A DNA stretch of 64,000 nucleotides from Corynebacterium sp. p3-SID1241. Lineage in GTDB: Bacteria > Actinomycetota > Actinomycetes > Mycobacteriales > Mycobacteriaceae. A program made the translations under genes and the position numbers. The stretch covers positions 1 through 64,000 of the forward strand of contig JALXWS010000001.1 of NCBI GenBank assembly GCA_025144025.1, read 5' to 3'. Under the pieces are notes generated by a model that saw only the letters and a program-made list of their open reading frames with translations, did not search any database and was not told the DNA's origin. This document shows positions 1-8,676 of this stretch, piece by piece. Each line of letters opens with the position of its first letter. Positions within the stretch are counted from its first letter, which is position 1.

Positions 1-19
1 TAGATTCCGCCCAGTAAGC

Positions 20-59
20 AAAAATAAAAAATGACCCTCACCGGCAAAGCGATGAGGGC
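20..59 (-). terminator. Intrinsic terminator of the tRNA-fMet gene
   Basis: On the minus strand a CCCTCA/TGAGGG stem (35-40 with 53-58) is followed by a T-rich tract (the A-rich 20-33 on the plus strand). It lies just downstream of the minus-strand tRNA. Confidence 0.7.
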
Positions 60-67
60 CTGGAAGT

Positions 68-144
68 TGGTAGCGGGGGCAGGATTCGAACCTACGACCT
101 CTGGGTTATGAGCCCAGCGAGCTACCGAGCTGCTCCACCCCGCG
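68..144 (-). tRNA. Initiator tRNA-Met (CAT anticodon)
   Basis: A 77-base cloverleaf reads on the minus strand with a CAT anticodon and an encoded CCA end. It has two initiator hallmarks: position 1 (C) does not pair with position 72 (U), and three consecutive G-C pairs close the anticodon stem. Elongator tRNA-Met has a paired first position and lacks the GGG/CCC run. The T-loop GGTTCGAATC and D-loop are intact. Confidence 0.95.
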
Positions 145-297
145 TCGAGATGACTTCCATCATCTGCGCTTGAACAGTGCGTTAACGCAAAGTGCATTCG
201 CTCTGTCCTGGCGACTCATGTAACTATACATACGGAAAGGTACCTACCCAAATCCGCTGGGCAGGTGCCTTATTCACTACTTTTTAGAGGACCGAAA

Positions 298-3200
298 CTA
301 CTTGTCCGTCTTCTGATAAGACTCCACAGCCTTATCGAGATCATCCAGGGCGCGTCCGTATTCCTCGAAGGAACCATCGCGTGCATCCTCAAGGCCCTTC
401 AAAGCCTTGTTGATGTCATCGATGGCACCAGCCTGGTCGGAAGAGGAAGGCGCAGAAGCCGGGGCCGAAGGCTTGTCCTCCTTGGCATCCTTCTTATTCT
501 TGTCGTCCTTAGCGCCGTCCTTGTCCTCGGAATCGCCGTCGACTTCCTCAATGTCTTGGGCAGCCTTGGCATCGATGCCAACTTGTTCAAGGGCATCACC
601 AATAGTCGGAGCGTAGCCTACGCGGCCCTTATAGGATACGAGCACGCGCAGCAGCTTCGGGAAGGCAGAGGCCTGGTCCTTGCGCTGCGAGTAGATCGGC
701 TCGAGGTACAGGATTTCGCCGCCACCTACCGGCAGGGCCAGCAGGTTACCGTTATGCAGGTCATTGGTGCCCTCCCACAGAGTGCGGTCGCGAGCGACCT
801 GGTCGGACGACATCATCGCATCCTGTGCCTGCTTCGGGCCCTGGGTCTGCGTATTGGTGGGCAGCACGCGCACGGTGATATCACCATAATGCTCCGGATC
901 GGAGGAGACAGCCATGTGAGCAGACAGGAACTCGCGGTTGAGACCACGGTAGGACGTGGTCAGCTGGAAGGTCGGCTTGCCGGTCTTCGGATCTGCGGCC
1001 ATCACGTAGTACGGCGGCTGATTGAGCTGGCGGGATTCCTCCGCGGTGGGGTCATTCGGTACGGACCAGAAGGCATCGTTATTGAAGAAGACATTCGGGT
1101 CATCCACGTGGTAGCGCGCCAACAGGTCGCGCTGCACCTTGAACATATCCTCCGGGTAGCGGAAGTGCTGGCGTAGCTCGTCGGAGATCTCCGCCTCAGG
1201 CTTAACGACGTCCGGGAAGACGCCCTGCCAGGCCTTGAGCACTGGGTCATTCTTGTCGAACTCGTAGAGGTCCACGCTGCCGTCATAGGCATCAACGGTG
1301 GCCTTTACCGAGTTGCGGATATAGCCGACCTTGTCATTGACCAAGCGCTGGGTGGTGCCATCGGGATTGAGGGTGTCCTGGGTGGCGTCGGAAAGCGAGG
1401 CACGCTGGGAATAAGGCAGGGATTCCAAAGTGGTATAACCATCCACAATCCACTTCAAGCGGCCATCAACCACGGCCGGGTAGGTGGCAGAATCGGTGGT
1501 CAGCCACGGAGCAACCTTTTCCACGCGCTCGCGGGGATCGCGGTCATACAGCAGCTTCGATTCGCTGCCGACGCGATCCGAGAGCAGGAAGTTCAGCTCG
1601 CGGTACTTGGCGGCGTACATGGTGCGGTCAAAGATATTGCCAATGCCAACGCCGCCCTTGCCGTCATAGGTGTACGTGGAGCTATCGGTGTCATACTCGA
1701 CCGGGTTCTCGCCGGTCTTGCCGGTAATCGCATAATCCATGCCATCGGCCGCGCCAGCAATGACTGGACCGTAGTAGATGCGCGGCTGGTCTACCTTGAT
1801 GCCTAGGGACTTCTCGGCGTCCTGAGTTTCGCCTTCGCCTTCTGACTCGCCGGCCTGGGTCTGCAGGTCAGAAACGGTGAAAATGGGGAAGCCACCGCGG
1901 GCGGAACCCGCATCGCGGGCTACCTCATCGACCTTATTAGCCTGCGCTGCCACAAATCCGTTGCCGTGGGTATAGACAGTGTGGCGGTTAATCCAGTCTG
2001 ACTGGTTCTCCCGCAACTCATTCGGATCCAGCTCGCGGGCTGCCACAACGAAGTCACGCTTCTTGCCATCGATCTCATAGCGGTCCATCGATAGCGTCTC
2101 TGGGAAACCGTAGAAGTTCTTCAGCTGCTGCATCTGGGTAAAGGTGGGAGAAAGGATCTCCGGATCCAGCAGGCGAAGGTTATTGATGGTGGCGTTATCG
2201 GAGGCCACCTTGTTATCGGAGACTTCATCCCCGCCGCCCCAGTTGTCTTCATAGGTGACGTGGTCATCTGTTAGCCCATAAGCAAAGCGCGTGGCCTCAA
2301 TATTGCGGGCAATAGATTCTTCTTCCTTAGCCTGACGGTTAGGCTGCACGGAAAAGCGTTCCATGAGCAGCGGCCATGCCTGGCCGATAACCAGCGAGGA
2401 CAGCAACATCAGCACCACGGCCAGGCCGGGAATGCGCAGATCCTTGATGACAACGGCCATAAACAGGGCCACGGCCACAAAGACGCCAATGATCATCAAG
2501 ATGATCTTCGCCGGCAAGTAGGCGTGGATATCGGTATAGGAACCACCGGTGAAGAGGTCATGCTGGGTGTTAAGCAGCTCATAGCGCTCCAACCAGTAGC
2601 CAATGACCTGGGCTACCATCCACAGGCCGGCGGTCACCGCCAGCTGCAGACGGGCTGGGCGGGAGATGGAGCCGCGCACGCCGGCGGCCTTATTGCCTAT
2701 GCGAATGCCGCCGAGCACGTAGTGGCCGAAAAGGGCGATGAGGAAGGCCAGAATCAACAGGATGGATAGGGTGCTAACCACCATCTTCAGAACTGGCAAC
2801 GTGAAGGCATAAAAACCTAGGTCGTGGTGGAACTGGGCGTCTTGTTCGCCGAATTCCTGGCTGTTGAGGAAGAGCAGCACCGTGCGCCAATTGGACTGAC
2901 CGATGAAACCGGCGATGACGCCCACGATGGCGGGGATGACCTTGAAGAAGATGCCCATGGACTTCTCAATGGACTTGCGGTACTGATACACCGGCGAGTT
3001 CAGGTCCCCAAGGTCGAGCGAATCCGGGCGCCCGCGCCAGGCAAAGTAGCCAGCGGCCCACACCACTGCGGCGGCAATAAGGCCAAAGATGATAAAGAGG
3101 ACTATCCGCGCAATAATCGCGGTGGTGAAGACGTTCCGGTATTCAATCGCACCGAACCACCTCCAATCCGTGTACATGCCCACAAGCATGGGGCCGAAGA

Positions 3201-3303
3201 ACAAGAGGACGGCAATGGTGGCCGCAATGATTGTCGCGACCCGCGGGGGCCGCTTCAACGGGGCGGCTGGTGTGGATGACCCTAAGGACAACGCCAGCTC
3301 CAA
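298..3303 (-). CDS. UPF0182 family integral membrane protein
   Basis: This 1001-residue protein belongs to the UPF0182 family, a large membrane protein of unknown function found across actinobacteria (Rv3193c type). The N-terminal third holds about seven hydrophobic segments, the first at residues 22-45. The rest is a large hydrophilic domain with the family's TR-F-YGL-D and PRIYYG blocks. The C-terminus is a long acidic, lysine-rich tail followed by a short helical end, probably disordered. The first residues (MELALSLGSSTPAA) may be an over-extended start, since the conserved part begins near residue 15. It is divergent from the PPA1309-family gene. Function is unknown. Confidence 0.9.
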   Translation of the reverse strand: MELALSLGSSTPAAPLKRPPRVATIIAATIAVLLFFGPMLVGMYTDWRWFGAIEYRNVFTTAIIARIVLFIIFGLIAAAVVWAAGYFAWRGRPDSLDLGDLNSPVYQYRKSIEKSMGIFFKVIPAIVGVIAGFIGQSNWRTVLLFLNSQEFGEQDAQFHHDLGFYAFTLPVLKMVVSTLSILLILAFLIALFGHYVLGGIRIGNKAAGVRGSISRPARLQLAVTAGLWMVAQVIGYWLERYELLNTQHDLFTGGSYTDIHAYLPAKIILMIIGVFVAVALFMAVVIKDLRIPGLAVVLMLLSSLVIGQAWPLLMERFSVQPNRQAKEEESIARNIEATRFAYGLTDDHVTYEDNWGGGDEVSDNKVASDNATINNLRLLDPEILSPTFTQMQQLKNFYGFPETLSMDRYEIDGKKRDFVVAARELDPNELRENQSDWINRHTVYTHGNGFVAAQANKVDEVARDAGSARGGFPIFTVSDLQTQAGESEGEGETQDAEKSLGIKVDQPRIYYGPVIAGAADGMDYAITGKTGENPVEYDTDSSTYTYDGKGGVGIGNIFDRTMYAAKYRELNFLLSDRVGSESKLLYDRDPRERVEKVAPWLTTDSATYPAVVDGRLKWIVDGYTTLESLPYSQRASLSDATQDTLNPDGTTQRLVNDKVGYIRNSVKATVDAYDGSVDLYEFDKNDPVLKAWQGVFPDVVKPEAEISDELRQHFRYPEDMFKVQRDLLARYHVDDPNVFFNNDAFWSVPNDPTAEESRQLNQPPYYVMAADPKTGKPTFQLTTSYRGLNREFLSAHMAVSSDPEHYGDITVRVLPTNTQTQGPKQAQDAMMSSDQVARDRTLWEGTNDLHNGNLLALPVGGGEILYLEPIYSQRKDQASAFPKLLRVLVSYKGRVGYAPTIGDALEQVGIDAKAAQDIEEVDGDSEDKDGAKDDKNKKDAKEDKPSAPASAPSSSDQAGAIDDINKALKGLEDARDGSFEEYGRALDDLDKAVESYQKTDK

Positions 3304-3381
3304 TCAAATAGTGCGAATTTAAAACCTGTAGACTTCTTCCAGCTTAAGGAAGTAATACACAGATAACGAATAAGGATGTTC

Positions 3382-3918
3382 ATGAGTTCCCCCGAATTAT
3401 CACAGCCAGCTTTAAATCGCGCGATGACCGAAGCCGTGGAATTCGTCCACGCCGAAGGCTGGGACGCTCGGCCCACCCTCTTCGCGCTGGTTCCCACCCA
3501 CTTGGTAGCCGATCAGCTTGCCGCGCTCGATGAAGAGGATGCCACGCCGCTTACCCTCATCGTGCAAGATAATGTGCCCGACAACATTGAGCCCGGTTCT
3601 GAGCAGTTGGCCGATTATGTCTCCCGCCTGGCCTGGCCTCGGGAGGTTGCCGGCGTCATCTTGGCCCAAGAAATTAAGTTCCGCGATACCTCCAGCGAGG
3701 ACCCCTCCCCTCGCCCGGCGCGCCTTTATTCCGGGGCGCTGCGAGAGGAAGGCATCGAAACCACCTTGCTGCAGCTGCGCCCCACCGAGGAAGAGCTGGA
3801 AGCGGCCGGACCGTTCGCAGAAGATGACATCCAACTACGCGGCGGCCCCCAGGTAGCACCGGGGGTCATTGCGGCCTTGCGCTATGGGCTGAGCCAGGAC
3901 CCGGATGAACTAGATTAG
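3382..3918 (+). CDS. PPA1309 family protein
   Basis: A soluble acidic protein of 178 residues matching the actinobacterial PPA1309 family, whose function is not known. The recognisable blocks are the WDARPTLFALVPT region and LAWPREVAGV, followed by a GVIAALRYG C-terminus. Two ATGs lie six bases apart. I chose the second (3382) because AAGGA at 3372-3376 sits at a proper distance from it. The gene is divergent from UPF0182, as its homologue is in mycobacteria. No catalytic motif or signal peptide is visible. Confidence 0.85.
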   Translation: MSSPELSQPALNRAMTEAVEFVHAEGWDARPTLFALVPTHLVADQLAALDEEDATPLTLIVQDNVPDNIEPGSEQLADYVSRLAWPREVAGVILAQEIKFRDTSSEDPSPRPARLYSGALREEGIETTLLQLRPTEEELEAAGPFAEDDIQLRGGPQVAPGVIAALRYGLSQDPDELD

Positions 3919-3964
3919 ACTGGAAAGACATTTCTCGCCTGCGACTAAGGAGCATGTTCCTACC

Positions 3965-4633
3965 GTGCGACGCATTACTCTCACTCGCCTGACCGCCACC
4001 CGCGCCACCGCAGCAGCGCTTCTGCTGGGTGTAGGCGTGAGCACTGCCGCTTGTTCCTCGAACGATGCCGCGCCTGCCGACGCCCCCGTGGAGACCTCGC
4101 CTGCCGGCGCCGAGTCCACCGCCCCTGCTGCGGATACCGCTGAGGAAACCAGCACCGCCTCTAGCTCCTCCACCGTTGAGTCCAGCGCTGAATCGAGCGC
4201 GGCGGAAAGCTCGGAGGCGTCGGAGGGGGCGTCGGCAAGCAAGGAGCCCGGAACCGAAAAGTTGGAAAAGTCTGTGGCCAAGGCCTATGACATCTTTGCG
4301 CCGGTAGCGCCCAAGGAGCTGTTCGCCCTCTTTGACCGCTGCGATTCCACGGGCGGGGACGATTCCTATAACTGCTCTGGGCCAGAGGTAGGCCAGTTCC
4401 AGTTCTTCCGCTCGCACTCCAAGGCGAAGCAAACCACGCAGGTGCTTACCGAGCTGCGCAGCTCGCAGGTCATTGAGGATGACGGCGACCGCGTCGTAGG
4501 CTGGTCCACCTTGGGAACCACCGCGGTCATTACCGTAGTGGACAATAAAGAAGGCATGGTCATGCAACAGATGATCTCCTCCGATCAGGAAGACCCGGAA
4601 GAGAAGATCAAGGAACTGGGCCTAGCTAAGTAG
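3965..4633 (+). CDS. Putative lipoprotein
   Basis: A 222-residue exported protein starting at GTG. The N-terminus has arginines, a hydrophobic stretch and a lipobox (STAAC, acylated Cys at residue 30). Residues 31-95 are a low-complexity Ala/Ser/Thr/Glu linker, as in many actinobacterial lipoproteins. A compact C-terminal domain (about 100-222) contains two cysteines (CDSTGGD, YNCSGP) that could form a disulfide outside the cell. I do not recognise the domain. It ends five bases before the convergent PDZ/S16 protease gene, so the two share a terminator region. Confidence 0.75.
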   Translation: MRRITLTRLTATRATAAALLLGVGVSTAACSSNDAAPADAPVETSPAGAESTAPAADTAEETSTASSSSTVESSAESSAAESSEASEGASASKEPGTEKLEKSVAKAYDIFAPVAPKELFALFDRCDSTGGDDSYNCSGPEVGQFQFFRSHSKAKQTTQVLTELRSSQVIEDDGDRVVGWSTLGTTAVITVVDNKEGMVMQQMISSDQEDPEEKIKELGLAK

Positions 4634-4638
4634 GCCGA

Positions 4639-5703
4639 CTACTGGCAGGTTTTAATATCCTTGCCGTCCGCGAAGTCTTTCATTGTGGACACTGCCTCAT
4701 CCAAGGTGGAAACTTCCGCGATGGGCATATCGCCGTGGTCGCTCGCGGCGGCCTCGGAGCAATTGTCCTTCGGCGCGAGAAAGAGCTCCGCTCCGGCCTC
4801 GTGCGCAGCGGCGATTTTATGTTGGATACCGCCAATCGGGCCTACCTGGCCGTCTTCCTGAATTGTGCCCGTACCGGCCACGAACTTGCCGCCTGTGAGG
4901 TCTTCCTCGTTGAGCTTATCGATAACAGCTAGGGTAAACATCATGCCAGCGGAGGGCCCGCCAATATCCTGCAGGTTGTATTTGACCTTAATATCGTCTT
5001 GCGGGACCGAGAGCATGGCGATGCCCAGCATTGCCTGCCCCTTCTGGTGCGGGTTTTCCCCAAGCTCTATTTCTTCTTCTTGCTTCTTGCCGCCACGCTG
5101 GACGGTCAGCGTGACCTTATCGCCGGGGCTCTTTTTCTTAATGATGTCTTGGACCTCACCCGGCTCAGAGACATCTTTGCCTTCTACCGCGGTGATGACA
5201 TCATCCTTTTTCAGCGTGCCCTGCGCCGCGCCCTCATCCAAAACTTCCGCGATGGTGATCTTCACCGGCAGGTGGAGGTAATCCATTGCGGCGACGGTCG
5301 CGGCAGACTCGGACTGGGTAAAGGCCTGCTTATTAGACTCTTCTACTTCCTTATCGCTCATATTCTGCGGAATAACGGTATCGATAGGCACGATGGTGTC
5401 ATCGGTCATCATCCAGCGCCCCAGCGCCTGCGCCAGGGTCATATTGGTACGAACAGAGACCGTGGTCATGTTGAGATGACCATCCGTGTCATAGGTTTTT
5501 GGAGCCTTAACGTCTACGACCTCGGTGCCGTCCACCTCGCCTAATGTATCCACCGTGGGGCCTGGGCCTTCGGCGGCATAAGGGACGGTTAGTGACACAT
5601 CGGTGCCCGGGATATGGTCGAGCGATACCAACGCACCGGTGAGGACGACGGGGATGGCACCCCACGCGATGGTGCGGACGCGACGGCTAGCAGGAGAATT
5701 CAC
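4639..5703 (-). CDS. Secreted/membrane PDZ and Lon-type (S16) peptidase, YlbL family
   Basis: A 354-residue membrane-anchored serine protease of the YlbL family (Rv3194c type). One N-terminal hydrophobic segment (residues 10-28) anchors it. A PDZ-like region follows at about 145-215, then a Lon proteolytic domain. The catalytic dyad of the S16 family is present: Ser251 in GGPSAGMMF and Lys296 in GIQHKIAAA. No AAA ATPase domain exists, so it works outside the cytoplasm without ATP. It is convergent with the lipoprotein gene and divergent from the DUF2342 gene. The physiological substrate is unknown here. Confidence 0.9.
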   Translation of the reverse strand: MNSPASRRVRTIAWGAIPVVLTGALVSLDHIPGTDVSLTVPYAAEGPGPTVDTLGEVDGTEVVDVKAPKTYDTDGHLNMTTVSVRTNMTLAQALGRWMMTDDTIVPIDTVIPQNMSDKEVEESNKQAFTQSESAATVAAMDYLHLPVKITIAEVLDEGAAQGTLKKDDVITAVEGKDVSEPGEVQDIIKKKSPGDKVTLTVQRGGKKQEEEIELGENPHQKGQAMLGIAMLSVPQDDIKVKYNLQDIGGPSAGMMFTLAVIDKLNEEDLTGGKFVAGTGTIQEDGQVGPIGGIQHKIAAAHEAGAELFLAPKDNCSEAAASDHGDMPIAEVSTLDEAVSTMKDFADGKDIKTCQ

Positions 5704-5796
5704 GAATCAATACCCTACAACCTTTGCCGTAGTGTTCGCTGTCAGCGTTGCGGCGATCATGGAAAGTAGCCGGTTGGTGCCGGTAGATTAGGACGC

Positions 5797-7209
5797 ATGA
5801 GCAACGGATTCGGTTTTTCTTTCCCCAATAACGATGACGACGATAATGACGGACGTCGTGACCAGAACCCGTTCGGCGCATTCGGCGGCGCTAATGGTGG
5901 CGGCCTCGGTGACATGCTGAACCAGTTCGGTCAGATGCTGTCCGGCATGGGCTCTTCCATGAACTCGCCGGAAAACTCCGGCCCGGTCAATTACGACATG
6001 GCTAAGCGCATCGCCCTGCAACAAATCTCGCAGTCCAAGACGGTAAGCGCGGATGACACCAAGGCCGTAGAAGAATCCGTGCGCTTGGCGGAGCTCTGGC
6101 TTGATGACGCCACCTATTTGCCCACCGCCTCAGGCACGGCCAAGGCTTGGGATTCCAAGCAGTGGTTGGAGGAGACCATGCCGGCGTGGCAGCGCATGGT
6201 CACCCCGGTGGCAGAGCACATGAATGATGCCCAGCTGGACTCAATGCCGGAAGAGGCGCGCGAGATGATGGGCCCCATGACCAAGATGATGAACCAGATG
6301 TCTGGCATGAATTTTGGCATGCAGCTCGGCCACGCCTTGGGTGATTTGGCCTCCCAGGCGCTGACCGGTTCCGATTTCGGCCTGCCCATCGCCCCAGCCA
6401 ATACCGTGGCACTGTTGCCACAGACTATCCAGAAGGTCGCCCGCGAGCTTAATGTTCCTGGCCAGGAGGTGCTGGTTTATATTGCCGCACGCGAGGCTGC
6501 CCGCCAGCGACTGTTTAAGCACGTGCCTTGGTTGGTAGAGCGCATCGTCTCCTCCGTGGAGGAATATGCCATTGGCCTGGTCATTGATACTTCCCACTTA
6601 GAGGAAGTCACCCGTGAACTCAACCTCGAGTCCGGCGATCCACAGGCAATCCAGGATGCGATGAGCAAGTTGCAGGGCATGGATCTCTCCCCGCGCATTA
6701 CGTCCAAGAACACTGCGGCCGCATCTCGCCTCGAAACCCTGCTGGCATTGGTAGAAGGCTGGGCCGAGCACGTCGTTTCCGAGGCACTTGGCGAGCGCAT
6801 CCCGTCCACGTCTAAGCTGACCCAAGCATGGGCGCACCGCCGCAGCACCGGTGGTTCCGCCGAGAATGCCTTCAGCAAGGTGGTTGGCATCGAGCTCAAT
6901 GCCCCTAAGGTCTCTGAGGCCGCAGAGCTATGGCGCCGCGCCACCGTGGCCGTGGGCGCAGAGAAGCGCGATAAGGCATGGGATCATCCTGACTTCCTGC
7001 CTACTGCGGAGCACTTGGATAACCCAGCCGCCTTCATTGACTCCCTGCTGGATGACGGCCCTGATGAGGGCTTTGAAGAGGAGTTTGCCAAGTTGGAAGA
7101 AATGCTGAAAAACGACGAGGCTTCTTCTGACGAGCCAGCGGATGAGAACAAGAAAACCGAAGATAAGGACGATAAGAAAGATAAGGGCAACGAGGGCGAC
7201 GAAAACTAA
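5797..7209 (+). CDS. DUF2342 family (zinc-dependent metalloprotease-like) protein
   Basis: A 470-residue protein of the actinobacterial DUF2342 family, often labelled zinc-dependent metalloprotease or F420-biosynthesis associated (Rv3195 type). The N-terminus is polar with Asn/Asp and Gly/Met-rich stretches. The conserved core covers about residues 60-400 and includes ALVEGWAEHVVSEALG. A classic HExxH is not visible, so proteolytic activity is family inference only. The C-terminal 40 residues are an acidic Lys/Glu/Asp tail. A -10-like TAGATT at 5784-5789 lies seven bases before the ATG and no well-spaced ribosome site exists, so the message may be leaderless. Confidence 0.85.
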   Translation: MSNGFGFSFPNNDDDDNDGRRDQNPFGAFGGANGGGLGDMLNQFGQMLSGMGSSMNSPENSGPVNYDMAKRIALQQISQSKTVSADDTKAVEESVRLAELWLDDATYLPTASGTAKAWDSKQWLEETMPAWQRMVTPVAEHMNDAQLDSMPEEAREMMGPMTKMMNQMSGMNFGMQLGHALGDLASQALTGSDFGLPIAPANTVALLPQTIQKVARELNVPGQEVLVYIAAREAARQRLFKHVPWLVERIVSSVEEYAIGLVIDTSHLEEVTRELNLESGDPQAIQDAMSKLQGMDLSPRITSKNTAAASRLETLLALVEGWAEHVVSEALGERIPSTSKLTQAWAHRRSTGGSAENAFSKVVGIELNAPKVSEAAELWRRATVAVGAEKRDKAWDHPDFLPTAEHLDNPAAFIDSLLDDGPDEGFEEEFAKLEEMLKNDEASSDEPADENKKTEDKDDKKDKGNEGDEN

Positions 7210-7727
7210 CAGCCCCAGCGCTGATAGGCCTCAAGATAGCCCTTCGCTCGCTCGGCGTGGGGCGCCCTGTCTGCCCAGTGCCAAAAATCCCGCCCATGGC
7301 GTGGGATGAAAGTGTGGGTAAGCTCGTGAATAATCACCGAATCCAATACATAGTCCGGCACGTGTTGTAGCCGGTCGCTCAGCCGAATATCCGCGGTGGA
7401 GGTAGTACAGCTACCCCACCGCGTATTTTGATTGCTAACCCACCGAATAGAGCCGATGGTTGCACGGCCATCTAAATACGCCGCGTTGAGCCGCCGCGCA
7501 CGTTCTTCGAGCTGGGCGTCCGTGCGGCGGTCACTGCCCTGTTTCTTCTCCACCCGCGCCAACATGTCTGCGACGGCATCGCACTCATCCCGCGCGGACA
7601 TCCAGGCGGGAATGCGCACCTCGAGCACCCCGGAGACCATTCGTGCCTGTACGGTCTTCTTCCGTTTAGCGGAGCGTATGACTCTAACCTCTGGGGGCTG
7701 CGGTGCGGTGGGCTGCGTGCTCGACAT
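7206..7727 (-). CDS. YgjP-like metallopeptidase (DUF45 family)
   Basis: A 173-residue zinc metallopeptidase-like protein. The catalytic zinc motif HELTH (in VIIHELTHTFIPRHG) is followed by the third ligand region RHGRDFWHW, as in the YgjP/WLM group. RWGSC upstream is also typical. The frame is open up to 8021, but the ATG at 7727 fits: TACAAT (7736-7741) lies eight bases upstream on the same strand, suggesting a leaderless message. It converges on the DUF2342 gene, overlapping its stop by four bases. The substrate is unknown. Confidence 0.85.
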   Translation of the reverse strand: MSSTQPTAPQPPEVRVIRSAKRKKTVQARMVSGVLEVRIPAWMSARDECDAVADMLARVEKKQGSDRRTDAQLEERARRLNAAYLDGRATIGSIRWVSNQNTRWGSCTTSTADIRLSDRLQHVPDYVLDSVIIHELTHTFIPRHGRDFWHWADRAPHAERAKGYLEAYQRWGC

Positions 7728-7788
7728 GACAGGTGATTGTACCTGTGGTGCAATGGAGACCACATACTTCGGGGGAAGGGGTAAAAGC

Positions 7789-8676
7789 GTGGGGATTTCT
7801 GCCGCCCAAGTGGTCTTGGCGCCAGGCAGCGCCGTGTTGTGCCGCGAGGAAACGGTGGTCCAATTCGGCATGGATGCCACTCGTGTTGGGGTTGCGGAAA
7901 CAGGAAGCGCGCTCGCCGTCGCGACAGCTTTCAACACCGCTCGCGAACCAGTGTCCCCGGAGGACTTGTCTGAACGGCTGCGTGCTGCAGGGCTTGAGAA
8001 GGCGGCGGCGCTGAGCCTCATTGAAGACGCGCTGGACTACGGCATCCTCTGGCCACACAACGAGGCCGAAGCCAAGGCAGACACCATTGTCCTCATGGGA
8101 GGATCCACCTTGGCGGAGAGGCTCCGCGCGCGCCTTGAGGCGGATGGCTTCCAGGTCCGCATCCCGTTGGAGGAGGACAATGTCTTTTCCTATATCCACG
8201 ATCTAGACGGCATGTATCCGGTACTCGCCGTGGACCAACTGCACTGCCCGCTGGATTGCGCGAATGCGCTAGCGGGCACTGCCACGACGTGGCTTCCGGT
8301 TTCTCTTCTGGACAACCGCGGAGTAATTGGTCCTGTACGCCTGCAGGGCCGCGGACCATGCCCATTTTGCGCCCACCTTGCTCGCGTGGATATGGACCCG
8401 CTGTGGAATATCATCAGCACTCAGCTCACCCGCGTGCGCCGCGTGCCAGAAGCCGTGGTGCTCGATGCTGTTACGGCGCATACACAAGTGATCATCCGGC
8501 GGCTGACGGGACGGCCGCTGCCGCCAGGCGCGCCGACGGCAAAACCGCGACCGGGCCAACAATGGGAGGTCGATGTCTACGGCCACCACCAGCAACGCAC
8601 GGCGATTGCGCATCCACGCTGCCCGGTGTGCTTCGGCGGCAAGACCAACCTTGCTAGCTACGAACCGAACGAATGA
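7789..8676 (+). CDS. TOMM leader-binding/cyclodehydratase-like protein with Cys4 zinc site
   Basis: About 295 residues, related to the TIGR03882 bacteriocin-biosynthesis cyclodehydratase group and to the actinobacterial Rv3196 family. The C-terminal half carries two cysteine pairs (CPFC and CPVC), the expected structural zinc site of the E1/ThiF-like partner of YcaO enzymes. The N-terminal region resembles a winged-helix leader-binding domain. The frame extends upstream to 7432. I chose GTG 7789 because a purine-rich GGGGGAAGGGG (7771-7781) precedes it; ATG 7753 and 7726 are alternatives. No YcaO gene or precursor peptide is visible nearby, so a role in peptide modification is unproven. It overlaps the convergent uvrD2 end. 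Confidence 0.7.
   Translation: MGISAAQVVLAPGSAVLCREETVVQFGMDATRVGVAETGSALAVATAFNTAREPVSPEDLSERLRAAGLEKAAALSLIEDALDYGILWPHNEAEAKADTIVLMGGSTLAERLRARLEADGFQVRIPLEEDNVFSYIHDLDGMYPVLAVDQLHCPLDCANALAGTATTWLPVSLLDNRGVIGPVRLQGRGPCPFCAHLARVDMDPLWNIISTQLTRVRRVPEAVVLDAVTAHTQVIIRRLTGRPLPPGAPTAKPRPGQQWEVDVYGHHQQRTAIAHPRCPVCFGGKTNLASYEPNE

Noticed and set aside
265..1176. 303-codon open frame opposite the UPF0182 tail
   Set aside because: Shadow of a GC-rich coding region; the Leu/Val/Gly-rich translation is low-complexity and non-conserved in pattern.
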